Source: a virus | Virus record (IMG/VR): IMGVR_UViG_3300018906_000005 | Span: 1-32,269 of that record | Direction: 5' to 3' (one strand) | Length of the DNA stretch: 32,269 nt | In this document: in pieces, positions 22,074 through 30,303 of the stretch | Numbering within the stretch: the stretch's first letter is position 1 | Layout: each line of letters begins with the position of its first letter | The notes under the pieces: generated by a model | Databases searched by the model: none | What the model was told of the DNA's origin: nothing | The model's input: the letters and a program-made list of their open reading frames with translations, nothing else | Program-made: the position numbers and the translations under genes

Positions 22074-22095
22074 CTAGAAATATCAGAATTTCTAG
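22074..22095. promoter_or_regulatory. 8-bp dyad upstream of the large terminase gene
   Basis: CTAGAAAT (22074-22081), six bases, ATTTCTAG (22088-22095). It ends eight bases before the ATG of the large terminase gene, which has no ribosome-binding site, so the dyad could be an operator or a structure that affects initiation. Confidence 0.5.
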
Positions 22096-22103
22096 TATTT
22101 CCC

Positions 22104-23549
22104 ATGCCTGTACGCACTTCTAGCCGCGCCAAGTATCGCGCCAAAAACCGCAAGAATGAGCCTGCTCCCGCTACTCCAGAGGCTCTATTAGCGCGGCAAG
22201 ATTTAGGGGCATTTGGGGCGTATGTGGTGGGTAAGAAACCAGCCGCGCATCACTCTAGCTGGTTCCCTTACTTAGTTACGGGTGAGTCTTCAACGGAGCT
22301 TAATGAAATTGCGGGGGGCAACCTTTCGATCCTGGCTCCGCGTGGCTCCGCTAAATCGACGTGGTTAGCGTTGTACGCCGCGTTCAGCATTGGGCTTAAT
22401 CCCCACATCCAGATTATCTATGTGGGTTACTCCGAATCGGTAGCACTGAAGCAGTCCCGCATGATTAAGCGGATCGTGGCTTCTAAGCAGTATCAGCAAG
22501 TCTTCCCGTCCATCCGTCCCGGTCAACGCTGGAGTGATAGAGACTGGGAAATTGATAAAGAATTTGCAGGCGTTACGTCCCTTGACTCGGACTATACATT
22601 TTACGCGGTGGGCTGTCAGGGGGCAATTACAAGCCGCCGTAGCTCACTCATTATCTGTGATGACCTTATCAAGTCCAGCGCGGCGATCGCTAACCCCGAC
22701 ACGCGCGAGAAGATGCTATGTAACTACTCCGAGGTCTTGGAACCAACGCTCATCCCCGGCGGTCGCGTCGTTAGCATCGGTACGCGGTTCAGACCTGACG
22801 ATATCCATGCAACCGAATTTATCGCTTCTAACGGTTGGGAAGTCGTACAGCAGAGCGCGATCGAGACGGACGAGCGGGGCAACGAACGCTCCTACTGGGC
22901 GGCACGGTTCGGGCTTGAGTCGCTGCAAAAAATCAGAGACAGAAAGCCGCTGATCTTCTGCTTCCAGTATCAAAACAAGCTGCCTGACAATAGCGAAAAC
23001 GCGATCATCCGTCCTGAGTGGATTGTGTATGACGAATGCCCCACAACGTTCGATGAGTTGGTTCTAGGGGTCGATTTGGCTGCGTCTGAGAAGACCAGGG
23101 CAGACTATACGGCTATGGTTCTCGTCGGTCGCAAAGCTGACCTCTTCTATGTCGTGGATGTTATTGAATGGCGCGCGGTCGGCAACGTGGAGAAGATCAA
23201 AAAGATCTGCGAATTGCGTAAGAAGTGGGGCAACTTCAAGGTGATCGTTGAGAAGGTTGCCTATCAGTCCAGCTTCGAGGGTGATTGGAAAGTCGAAATG
23301 CAACGGCGGCGGCTCTCTGGCTTTGGCTGCGAGATGGTGACACCAAAGGGCGATAAGGACAGCAGACTAGAGGGCATTAGCGGGGTGTTCAGCAACAATA
23401 TCGTGCGGTTCTCTCGTACTGCCAAGTGTGGGCGGCTAGTGTCGCAGCTACTTCGCTTAGACTTAGAGCATGATGATTTGAGCGATGGTTGTGAGATGGC
23501 GATCGCACGCTTGCAACGTCGCAGCAGACGACCACTGACAACCGCTTGA
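22104..23549 (+). CDS. Terminase large subunit
   Basis: A 481-residue packaging motor. Walker A APRGSAKST is at residues 78-86; the hydrophobic strand LIICDD with D186 and D187 is Walker B plus catalytic acid region; the C-terminal nuclease begins at VLGVDLAASEKTRADYTAM with D324 as the first metal ligand. It cuts and pumps phage DNA into the prohead through the portal. No ribosome-binding site precedes the ATG; a dyad at 22074-22095 does. The upstream 145 bases hold no gene. Confidence 0.92.
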   Translation: MPVRTSSRAKYRAKNRKNEPAPATPEALLARQDLGAFGAYVVGKKPAAHHSSWFPYLVTGESSTELNEIAGGNLSILAPRGSAKSTWLALYAAFSIGLNPHIQIIYVGYSESVALKQSRMIKRIVASKQYQQVFPSIRPGQRWSDRDWEIDKEFAGVTSLDSDYTFYAVGCQGAITSRRSSLIICDDLIKSSAAIANPDTREKMLCNYSEVLEPTLIPGGRVVSIGTRFRPDDIHATEFIASNGWEVVQQSAIETDERGNERSYWAARFGLESLQKIRDRKPLIFCFQYQNKLPDNSENAIIRPEWIVYDECPTTFDELVLGVDLAASEKTRADYTAMVLVGRKADLFYVVDVIEWRAVGNVEKIKKICELRKKWGNFKVIVEKVAYQSSFEGDWKVEMQRRRLSGFGCEMVTPKGDKDSRLEGISGVFSNNIVRFSRTAKCGRLVSQLLRLDLEHDDLSDGCEMAIARLQRRSRRPLTTA

Positions 23550-23556
23550 GGTTTCT

Positions 23557-23928
23557 ATGAATGACAACCGCGTAACTCAAGAAGAGATTGATGCACTGCT
23601 AGACAGCGCTGAAACTGAGGAGCATACGTTCTGGGGTAAAGAGTTAGTTGTCTCGTATCGCTTCCCTAGTCGCGGCGGGTTTACTGTGTCAGGTCGAGCG
23701 CCTTGTGTTGATCCGGCTAACTTTGATCTTGAGATTGGTCGCAAAGTGGCGCGTGAGAAGGTTGCTGATCAGCTTTGGCAATTAGAAGGCTATCGGTTGC
23801 AGTTGGAGCTTGCAGCACAACCAGACTGGCAACCTGAGAGAATGCCGCCGCTTGAGCATGATCCTGACTGGCTCGACAAGATGCAGGCTGGCACCACATC
23901 GCCGCCGCTGCCGTCAACGTCTGAATAG
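23557..23928 (+). CDS. Phage gp49/gp66-family protein (N4 gp49 / Sf6 gp66)
   Basis: A 123-residue protein. The block GFTVSGRAPCVDPANFDLEI, then GRKVAREKVADQLWQLEGYRLQ is the signature of the N4 gp49/Sf6 gp66 family, a small conserved phage protein of unknown function often encoded near packaging or early genes. The C-terminal 30 residues are a proline-rich tail. It follows the large terminase by seven bases. Confidence 0.8.
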   Translation: MNDNRVTQEEIDALLDSAETEEHTFWGKELVVSYRFPSRGGFTVSGRAPCVDPANFDLEIGRKVAREKVADQLWQLEGYRLQLELAAQPDWQPERMPPLEHDPDWLDKMQAGTTSPPLPSTSE

Positions 23929-23948
23929 TTGCTAATCGAGCGATCGTT

Positions 23949-24125
23949 ATGAGACTCCGTGACCATTGGCTACTCTACGACTCGCAGAAGGACAGAAGGG
24001 AGACGCCGATCGCTCAACGCTTAGAGGAAGAAAACGCCTTCTACGCGGGTGCTGCGGTGATGCTGACCATACTAGAGGCAGACTTAGCCGCCTACCGTCG
24101 CATCATGATGGAGAGGGCACCATAA
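23949..24125 (+). CDS. Small 58-residue helical protein
   Basis: A short gene starting MRLRDHWLLYDSQKDRR and ending MMERAP. It is helical and amphipathic. It follows the gp49-type gene and its stop codon forms the first bases of late element B, an arrangement repeated at element C. It is similar in character to small unassigned proteins near phage packaging genes. Function unknown. Confidence 0.6.
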   Translation: MRLRDHWLLYDSQKDRRETPIAQRLEEENAFYAGAAVMLTILEADLAAYRRIMMERAP

Positions 24126-24193
24126 AGGTTTTTTGGGGGTGTACCCCAGAACAAACAGGACACATATCGACAGGGCGCGGATTTTTCGCAACC
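24124..24193 (+). promoter_or_regulatory. Late element B (candidate late promoter)
   Basis: Starts AAAGGTTTTTTGGGG (one extra G), 24 variable bases, then CACATATCGACAGG and GGATTTTTCGCAACC. Its first bases are shared with the stop codon of the 58-residue gene. It precedes the small-gene and head-gene cluster beginning at 24229. Confidence 0.8.
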
Positions 24194-24209
24194 TTAATTA
24201 ACGCTAAAA

Positions 24210-24221
24210 CACCCAACCAAG
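24210..24221 (+). promoter_or_regulatory. Start-associated sequence CACCCAACCAAG on the plus strand
   Basis: The only plus-strand copy; 7 bases before the ATG at 24229, the same arrangement as on the minus strand. Confidence 0.75.
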
Positions 24222-24228
24222 CAAGACT

Positions 24229-24468
24229 ATGACAGAAGATCAACGGTCAGAAGTAGGTGAAATTCTCCGCCGTCTCGGGCCGCCGCGTCAGTATCCGGAT
24301 CGCCGTCCTGGGGATGTCGTAGAGATGCCACTTCAACGTGTGAAGACGTATCAGAACGATGCTGTTACTGGTTTACCGCTTAGTTTTACTACGAGTGAGG
24401 GAATGAAGGTAAGGCTTCAGATTGCACCACAGGGCGATCGCTTCATTGTTCTGGGGCTAGTGCTATGA
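24229..24468 (+). CDS. Small hypothetical protein
   Basis: A 79-residue protein (MTEDQRSEVGEILRRLGPPR...) with a beta-rich second half (SFTTSEGMKVRLQIAPQGDR, FIVLGLVL). Its start has the start-associated leader; it is the first gene after late element B and overlaps the next gene by 4 bases (ATGA). Unknown function. Confidence 0.6.
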   Translation: MTEDQRSEVGEILRRLGPPRQYPDRRPGDVVEMPLQRVKTYQNDAVTGLPLSFTTSEGMKVRLQIAPQGDRFIVLGLVL

Positions 24469-24779
24469 CTGAACAACCAACAACCGAACGACTCGCCGCC
24501 GCGCTTGAAGCCGCCGCCGCGCCTGCTGCGATGATTGAACGTGCTAGAGCGGGTTATTACGATGACTATAAGAGTGAGCTAGCAACGCCATGCATTCAGC
24601 TAGTACATGACCTGGGGGCTGCTGGCTTAAAGGAGTTGCAAGACCGCGCGATCGATGGGGAATTTGATGGCACACGGGAAGAATCAGACGCATGGTTTCA
24701 GTCTGAGGGCAGGGGGATGTTGTTCGATTCGTTCATTGAGCAACCGAAGCGAGATAAGCCAAAAGGGTTTGGTAAATGA
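24465..24779 (+). CDS. Small hypothetical protein
   Basis: A 104-residue acidic, helical protein (AALEAAAAPAAMIERARAGY...). The C-terminal part reads FDGTREESDAWFQSEGRGML. Its ends overlap both neighbours by 4 bases, so it is part of a tightly coupled trio. Function not recognised. Confidence 0.6.
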   Translation: MTEQPTTERLAAALEAAAAPAAMIERARAGYYDDYKSELATPCIQLVHDLGAAGLKELQDRAIDGEFDGTREESDAWFQSEGRGMLFDSFIEQPKRDKPKGFGK

Positions 24780-24988
24780 CCTTTGAGACGTTGAGCGAAT
24801 CAGAGCTAGAGTTGCTTTTAGTCATCATGTGGAATTTCACAACGTCGCCGTGTACGCTGCCGGACTTTGTTGAGGGTCACGGTCATTTCTACTTTGCCAA
24901 CCGTCTAAGAGCGCTTGATTTTGATGACATCGATCGCCTGTGGTTGCGGGTGTTTGCGATTCTCTACCCTGACACTGCGACCGTGTAA
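24776..24988 (+). CDS. Small hypothetical protein
   Basis: A 70-residue acidic protein (MTFETLSESELELLLVIMWN...) translated from an ATGA overlap. Its stop lies within a copy of the genome-wide motif GTTACACGGTC (read on the minus strand). Unknown function. Confidence 0.55.
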   Translation: MTFETLSESELELLLVIMWNFTTSPCTLPDFVEGHGHFYFANRLRALDFDDIDRLWLRVFAILYPDTATV

Positions 24989-24991
24989 CAA

Positions 24992-25234
24992 CTACTCCAA
25001 CCGATACGCCCCAACGTCGCCGCTACGAATCACGCGAGAGATTGAGCCGCCGTTGCTCCATTCCACATGATCGATCGCCCAATCTTTGAGCATTGCCGCC
25101 GCGTAACCTTCGGCGTGTGGTGGGTGCCATAGAGGGTTAGAGACTGTATGCCATACACGGGTGCCCCGAATCTTCACTAGCAACGTGAACTCATCTGTTC
25201 TGGGGTGTGGGATCGTCTGTGATGGTCTGGGCAT
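24992..25234 (-). CDS. Antisense-oriented small gene (moron candidate)
   Basis: An 80-residue protein on the opposite strand from all its neighbours, between small late genes and the portal gene. The sequence FTLLVKIRGTRVWHTVSNPL, then AAAMLKDWAIDHVEWSNGG and SRVIR looks like a real alpha/beta protein. It starts nine bases from the portal start, head to head. Its own leftward promoter is required. Such single reversed genes are typical of late-acquired morons. Confidence 0.6.
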   Translation of the reverse strand: MPRPSQTIPHPRTDEFTLLVKIRGTRVWHTVSNPLWHPPHAEGYAAAMLKDWAIDHVEWSNGGSISRVIRSGDVGAYRLE

Positions 25235-25243
25235 TCTGGAGAA

Positions 25244-26965
25244 ATGGCAACATTACCAGAAATTCTAGCGGGTCAGGGGGAATCCCTCGTTGTTCACAAT
25301 CATCTGCAACAGATGATCACCTTTGCGCGCGCGGGTGGTGTGGAATTTGTCAGCCAAACCGATCAGGGTGGCGTACGCAAAACCTTTATCGATCGCCTGG
25401 TCCGTAAGAATCGCCTCAAGATTCGCATTAAAGCCATGCTAGTGCGGCTCATCAAAGGCGGCAAAATGTTGTTATACCTCCGCTCGGTCAAGGATGGCTA
25501 TAGAATCCACGATTACGGTAAAGAGAGTTATCGCGCCTATTACAACAGTGATGGCGATCTAGAGTCGGTGGTTATCATCTACAGCTACAAGAAGATGGAT
25601 GGCTCTCAAGAGCGCGATCGCTGGGTCAAGCTGCGGATCACGGCTCAATGGATTGAAAAGCAGGAAGGGGACGCAAAGCCAGAGTTTAACCAGGAATATA
25701 AGAGTACAGAAGTTTTTCCTCCGGTTGAGAATAGTTTGGGCTTTATCCCTTGTGTGGAAGTCCTCAACCCTGTGCCTGCCAGCGATAAAGAGGGTGTAAG
25801 CGATTTTGAAGAATTGGCTGCAAAGATTGAGGCTCACGATGATATGGTCACGGCGATCGTTGATAACGTCGATTTTTTCTGCCATTCGCCGCTGTTGACT
25901 TCGCGCGATGCGAGCGAGGTGTCAGAGTGTACCGGGGGTGATCCGCTCCATCAATCCGGCGTAGCGTTTGCCTCTGGGTTTCGTCCTGCTGGGGCTGCAT
26001 CAACCGCCGCCGCGCCTGGTCGCACTCGTCGCAGCCGCCGCCTCAAGAAAGTGATTGGTGGGATTGATGAAGGGGAGATGTTTTCTCAACTCGACATCAA
26101 CCCTGTGCCTGCTGACTTATTGAACTTTGCCAGTGGTTACGAGTCGCAGCTACGCGAGAGTATGGGCGGGATGCTGGAAAGAAGCATCAACACAGCCACA
26201 GAGACAACGATCGTGTACGGGAAAGTGATGGCAACGGCGGCGGAGAAGCAGAGCGCACTCTATACGCTGGGGCTGTGCGAAATCCTTGAAATGGCTCTGT
26301 ATGCCGAAGAAATGCTTTTTCTAGCCAGTCAGGGAACTATAGGGCTACCAGATTTGGGCGATCGTACCGTCAACTGGAGGGCTGCTCCGGTGTTTGTTGA
26401 GTCCACAAACGATATCAACCTACGGACCATCTCGGCGCGTAACCTCATGAAATTCGTGGGTGTCAGCGCTAAGGAGGCTCTTAAGTACACGTTCCCAGGC
26501 AAGTCAGATTCAGAGCTAGACGTAATGGTGGGTGATGGTGGCTTTCCATCGGATTATCTATCGACGGCGATCGATATGCTCACTAAGCTCAATGCAGCGC
26601 TTGATCCACTGACGCAACTCCCGATCACTGACCCAGCGACAGGTTTACCGCTTTCCTCTCTACTGCTCCCATTCATCGTAAATAACCTCAACTATGGACA
26701 GCAATTCAACCCCGAACCCGACAACGATAGCCCCGGATCAGCAGACCCTAACAGCGCCATCGCCGCCGCTCTCGCAACCGTCGCCAGAATCCAGCAGTCC
26801 CAGCAGCAGCAACAGTTGGACGGCGTGGAGTCAGCAAATGCTAGGGAACCTCTTCAACTCCCAACCGAGGGAAGCACAGTCAACGGCGGCGGCTCCGGTG
26901 GCTTCGGCGGCTTCTTCGACCCCAACCGCTCCCCAATCCTCAACGGACTCAAATCAATCTTCTAG
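25244..26965 (+). CDS. Portal protein
   Basis: A 573-residue portal, the ring through which DNA enters and leaves the head. The N-terminal half has alternating beta and helical segments (KGGKMLLYLRSVKDGYRIHD, FIPCVEVLNPVP), residues 195-225 a helix-rich stem with EAHDDMVTAIVDNV, followed by ESMGGMLERSI and a long helical clip/crown; the last ~80 residues are low-complexity (runs of Q and G). The pattern and position three cistrons before the capsid protein fit SPP1 gp6-type portals. Its 3' end overlaps the scaffold gene in another frame. Confidence 0.75.
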   Translation: MATLPEILAGQGESLVVHNHLQQMITFARAGGVEFVSQTDQGGVRKTFIDRLVRKNRLKIRIKAMLVRLIKGGKMLLYLRSVKDGYRIHDYGKESYRAYYNSDGDLESVVIIYSYKKMDGSQERDRWVKLRITAQWIEKQEGDAKPEFNQEYKSTEVFPPVENSLGFIPCVEVLNPVPASDKEGVSDFEELAAKIEAHDDMVTAIVDNVDFFCHSPLLTSRDASEVSECTGGDPLHQSGVAFASGFRPAGAASTAAAPGRTRRSRRLKKVIGGIDEGEMFSQLDINPVPADLLNFASGYESQLRESMGGMLERSINTATETTIVYGKVMATAAEKQSALYTLGLCEILEMALYAEEMLFLASQGTIGLPDLGDRTVNWRAAPVFVESTNDINLRTISARNLMKFVGVSAKEALKYTFPGKSDSELDVMVGDGGFPSDYLSTAIDMLTKLNAALDPLTQLPITDPATGLPLSSLLLPFIVNNLNYGQQFNPEPDNDSPGSADPNSAIAAALATVARIQQSQQQQQLDGVESANAREPLQLPTEGSTVNGGGSGGFGGFFDPNRSPILNGLKSIF

Positions 26966-27392
26966 TGAGCCAGCAGTAGACGAGAACGGCTTTCCACTTG
27001 ATGAGGGTTATCTACGCGAGCAGGGTTTAGACCTTGTAACGCTTAACCGTGAATATGTCACGCAGCAGGAGCAGATTGCCGCTCTCACTTCCGTTCTGGC
27101 TGATCCGGTGCAACGTGCTGAGTTTTTAGCGGCTCTTGACTCAAATGGGAATAATAACAACGTGAACAACGATCCAAACAATCCAGCGGTACAACGTCAA
27201 TCCTTCCCCGGTGGTGCGCCTGGGCAGACCCAACAAACGCCATCGTTAGAGGACTACTACAACCAACTACAGCAAGTGGTCGCGGCTGGTAATCCAATCG
27301 ACAACATGGGCGCAATCCAAGCCGCTTATGACGCGATTCCTGATGAGGTCTACCGACAACTCGCCGGGACGTTTATCAGAGGCGACTACTAG
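26838..27392 (+). CDS. Scaffolding-like protein overlapping the portal gene
   Basis: A 184-residue hydrophilic protein. The N-terminal 45 residues (PREAQSTAAAPVASAASSTP...) are low-complexity; the rest is helical and acidic (LREQGLDLVTLNREYVTQQE) with a Q-rich, P-rich tail ending YRQLAGTFIRGDY, all typical of scaffolds. ATG 26838 has GGAG seven bases upstream; an earlier ATG at 26694 lacks one. The 128-base overlap with the portal is in a different frame and cannot be avoided with any nearby start. Confidence 0.65.
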   Translation: MLGNLFNSQPREAQSTAAAPVASAASSTPTAPQSSTDSNQSSSEPAVDENGFPLDEGYLREQGLDLVTLNREYVTQQEQIAALTSVLADPVQRAEFLAALDSNGNNNNVNNDPNNPAVQRQSFPGGAPGQTQQTPSLEDYYNQLQQVVAAGNPIDNMGAIQAAYDAIPDEVYRQLAGTFIRGDY

Positions 27393-27458
27393 ACCGTTTC
27401 GACCGTGTAACACTCAACGCTTGCTCAACTACTTACTCTCTCCTACCCGTACAGAAAG

Positions 27459-28520
27459 ATGCCGCTATTTCTCGATGATGCCGTCCCCGGTCTTTTAGGT
27501 CGTAATTTGATGCGTTTCGCTCCGGCGTATAGCGCGATGAAAGTGTTTCAGCCTGCCGTAGTCCATGATTACCAGGCGGCTCGTACCAAACAGGTGCAAT
27601 TAGACAGGTTTAAGCCTTGGGGTGAGAAAGGTCTGACCAAGAATGCGAGACGGCGCGACAAAACGCAAATCGTTGGCACTGGTAACAGTGAGGGGCTAAC
27701 CAAGACAACGAAAACGATCGCGATCCATGAGCATACCGGACCGTCTGACGCTTTCGGCAACCCTTCGACCTTGCATTTGACGAAGGAAGATATGTTGTTT
27801 GCGAGGCAACAGCTATTCCAGTACGGCATGACTAAGTTTCATGAGTCGATCGGGTCTGCTAACCTCGCTGACGACTTCCAACGGTGGTGGGATCGCATCC
27901 ACTATCTAGAAGCAATGTCTACCAGTTACAAGTACAACTCTGGCAATAAGCTCGACGCGGCTACGCTGGTCACAGATAAGTTCACTTCTAACGACCTAAC
28001 CAACATCCGTTACAGATTGGCTGTCACCAATACGCCTCGCTTCCAAGACGGCACCTATCACGGTGCGATTTCTGAGGAAATGTTGACGCATCTTCTGCAA
28101 GATGAAGACTTTAAAAACTTCGCGCGCGCCATCATCCAATCTGGGACGCAACCCGTAACGCAGACCTACCAAAGCTATGGACCGCAAAGCATTGGGCAAC
28201 AGATTACAGGGATGCCGATGCAGGGTGAGCAAGGTCTGCCGCCGATCGTGTACAACGGCTTTACCTTGTACCCTTCCAACAACCTACCGACTCGGACAGT
28301 TAACGGCTTAACGGCACGGCTTGGCATCTTCACAGGTCCAGGCGCGATCGGCATCGGCTCCGGTGGGCGTGGTCCAGTGATCGAAGTGGATAGCCAAACC
28401 GATTTCAACAGACACTATCATTTCATCTGGAGCTGGTGGGGCGATATCGTCTACCTGCTCGATGATGATGATTCTAGTGGTACTTGTGTAGAGGCTCGGA
28501 CCTTCGCGCCGATTCTGTAA
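27459..28520 (+). CDS. Major capsid protein
   Basis: A 353-residue protein directly after the scaffold gene. A helical N-terminal arm, then KTIAIHEHTGPSDAFGNPST, a central helical domain (MLFARQQLFQYGMTKFHESI), and a C-terminal beta-rich domain with VIEVDSQTDFNRHYHFIWSW, a pattern of HK97-fold coat proteins of the N4 gp56/P22 coat type. It forms the icosahedral shell; gene order terminase, portal, scaffold, coat supports the call. A GAAAG site precedes the start. Confidence 0.8.
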   Translation: MPLFLDDAVPGLLGRNLMRFAPAYSAMKVFQPAVVHDYQAARTKQVQLDRFKPWGEKGLTKNARRRDKTQIVGTGNSEGLTKTTKTIAIHEHTGPSDAFGNPSTLHLTKEDMLFARQQLFQYGMTKFHESIGSANLADDFQRWWDRIHYLEAMSTSYKYNSGNKLDAATLVTDKFTSNDLTNIRYRLAVTNTPRFQDGTYHGAISEEMLTHLLQDEDFKNFARAIIQSGTQPVTQTYQSYGPQSIGQQITGMPMQGEQGLPPIVYNGFTLYPSNNLPTRTVNGLTARLGIFTGPGAIGIGSGGRGPVIEVDSQTDFNRHYHFIWSWWGDIVYLLDDDDSSGTCVEARTFAPIL

Positions 28521-28549
28521 TGTCTGCTCTGGGCTAGTCATTAAGCGTA

Positions 28550-29176
28550 ATGGCTAGCTACTCACCCCTCACCCCTCACCTTAGACCTATGGCACTTACA
28601 GGCAATTTTACAGATAATCGCGCGGCTCTCCTGGCTGGGGTGGAAAACCTTGAGCTAGGCTTTACCGCGTGGGCGATCTACGGCTCCGCTGCGATTTCGG
28701 TCGCCGCTGGTACGGCTGTGATCACCGATATTAACGGGCAACCGTTTACCGTCCCCGCTAGCGCTGCCGACCCTAGTTACATCACCTATTGCAGTTTCTA
28801 CCTGCCTGCGGGTGTGGTGGCTGATGCTGCTAACCGTGTGCTTAAATTGGCTCCACTTGCAACGACAGCGGCAGGACCAACGGCGGCTAGTTCGCTGGTA
28901 TCCGGAGCCTCTCCCTTTGCCTATGCGGCTCAAGGTGCGCTGAGTGCATCGGTGCCTGGTGTGGTGTCTGCGATTACTGCCCCTACCACTTTCGCGCTGT
29001 TTTCAACGGATGGGGCTAACGCCGCCGCTGGTACGTTCGCCGCTGTCTCTGGGACAATCTATGCTGACTGTCAGGTGCTTTTCCTCAAGCGTAAACGTGC
29101 GATCGGTCAAGGTGGGGCACTTCGCAGCCGCGAACAAGCTTACAAAGCAGCTGGCGTAGCTGCTGGCTCTATCTAG
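28550..29176 (+). CDS. Hypothetical structural protein (decoration or head-associated)
   Basis: A 208-residue alanine-, serine- and threonine-rich, beta-type protein with a basic C terminus (LKRKRAIGQGGALRSREQAY). It follows the capsid gene, where decoration or head-fibre proteins are common. ATG 28550 and ATG 28589 are both possible; neither has a strong ribosome-binding site. No family recognised. Confidence 0.55.
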   Translation: MASYSPLTPHLRPMALTGNFTDNRAALLAGVENLELGFTAWAIYGSAAISVAAGTAVITDINGQPFTVPASAADPSYITYCSFYLPAGVVADAANRVLKLAPLATTAAGPTAASSLVSGASPFAYAAQGALSASVPGVVSAITAPTTFALFSTDGANAAAGTFAAVSGTIYADCQVLFLKRKRAIGQGGALRSREQAYKAAGVAAGSI

Positions 29177-29184
29177 GTGAACTA

Positions 29185-29385
29185 ATGAAACTAATCTACA
29201 AAGGGCAAGAAGTCGAAGCATCCGAGATTAAAACCCCTAGCGGTGATTCGGTGATCGGCTATGAAGTTGAGGGTGAGATCTTAATGCCTCAACAGGTGCA
29301 ACTTTTGGATGGCGATGCTGCAACGGTAGAGATCGTTGAATCAGTGATTAAGAGCAAGCGCAGTAAGGATACCACTATCATCTAA
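29185..29385 (+). CDS. Small structural or accessory protein
   Basis: A 66-residue protein, beta-rich first half (KLIYKGQEVEASEIKTPSGD) and a basic C terminus. AGGTGA is placed well before the ATG. It overlaps the next start by one base. Unknown function, likely head or neck related by position. Confidence 0.6.
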   Translation: MKLIYKGQEVEASEIKTPSGDSVIGYEVEGEILMPQQVQLLDGDAATVEIVESVIKSKRSKDTTII

Positions 29386-29852
29386 TGTCATCCCTGAGCG
29401 ACTTAGATAAATCTCGCGTCCGTTATCACCTGGGCTATAACGAGAGCGTGCCTACGGGCGATCGTGCATTGTTAGAGCATCGCATGACTCGCATTGCTGA
29501 CAGCTTCACGGTGGGGAAGATTGTCGATAAGCTACTGCGGTGCGATCGGTCGTTGGCAGAAACCGAAACCGATGAACAATCCAGCGGGATTAGCTCTAAG
29601 CGCATCCTGTTAGGGGACGTGAATAGAACCGATGTCCTTTACACTCAAGAACCGCTAGAGAAGCGTATTAGGGCATACAAGCGCGATTGTGATGCGTTGG
29701 CGCGGGATCTGGGTGTGGTGAACTGGAACGATCCGGAGATGGATGGCTACAGAATCTACAGCGATACCATCACCGATCCACAAATCCCCGCGCCTGTGGA
29801 GATCACGATTAATTTAACGCTGGGCACTGACCTCTATTTGTACTTTGCATAA
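29385..29852 (+). CDS. Head-tail connector/adaptor candidate
   Basis: A 155-residue protein with helical N-terminal 110 residues (SDLDKSRVRYHLGYNESVPT...) and a beta-type C-terminal end (VEITINLTLGTDLYLYF). Helical proteins of this length between coat and tail genes are usually adaptors or head completion proteins. The ATG lies in a TAATG overlap with the previous gene. Family not recognised. Confidence 0.55.
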   Translation: MSSLSDLDKSRVRYHLGYNESVPTGDRALLEHRMTRIADSFTVGKIVDKLLRCDRSLAETETDEQSSGISSKRILLGDVNRTDVLYTQEPLEKRIRAYKRDCDALARDLGVVNWNDPEMDGYRIYSDTITDPQIPAPVEITINLTLGTDLYLYFA

Positions 29853-30292
29853 TGGCAGTTAACAAAGCGCCGATCTTCGTTGAAAAACCCGCGCTGTGGA
29901 CCGGGGCACTCACTACCCAAGCATTGAGCCGTGATGGTACTACGGGTAATGGGCTGCTACTGGGGATTGCTTCAGAGTCAGGCTTTTTGCTCTACTCGGT
30001 GTGGGCGATTCCATCGGGCAACTTTACGGCTAATACGCTGCGGCTGTTTCGGCTGGCAACCGGGGCAACCGTCCCTAGCCTCATCCTGGAGACGTCGATC
30101 GCCGCCGTCGCTGGGTCAAGTGAGACTGTAGCGATTCCTCGGACCGCTGTACCACTCCCTGACGTTCTTACCCCTACGGGTAGCTTTGGGCTGCTCCTGA
30201 GTCCCGGCGATCAGTTGTTCGCGGCTCTGGGTGTTGCCTCCGGTGTGGCGCTGCGGGTATCGGCTCACGGTGGACAGTACCAATTCGGCTAA
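29852..30292 (+). CDS. Beta-rich neck or tail protein
   Basis: A 146-residue protein of alternating hydrophobic strands (ESGFLLYSVWAIPSGNFTAN, SFGLLLSPGDQLFAALGVAS), consistent with a beta-sandwich virion protein. Translationally coupled to the preceding gene through TAATG. Possibly a tail completion or tail-tube component; not recognised. Confidence 0.55.
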   Translation: MAVNKAPIFVEKPALWTGALTTQALSRDGTTGNGLLLGIASESGFLLYSVWAIPSGNFTANTLRLFRLATGATVPSLILETSIAAVAGSSETVAIPRTAVPLPDVLTPTGSFGLLLSPGDQLFAALGVASGVALRVSAHGGQYQFG

Positions 30293-30303
30293 GGGGTGAA
30301 TGG

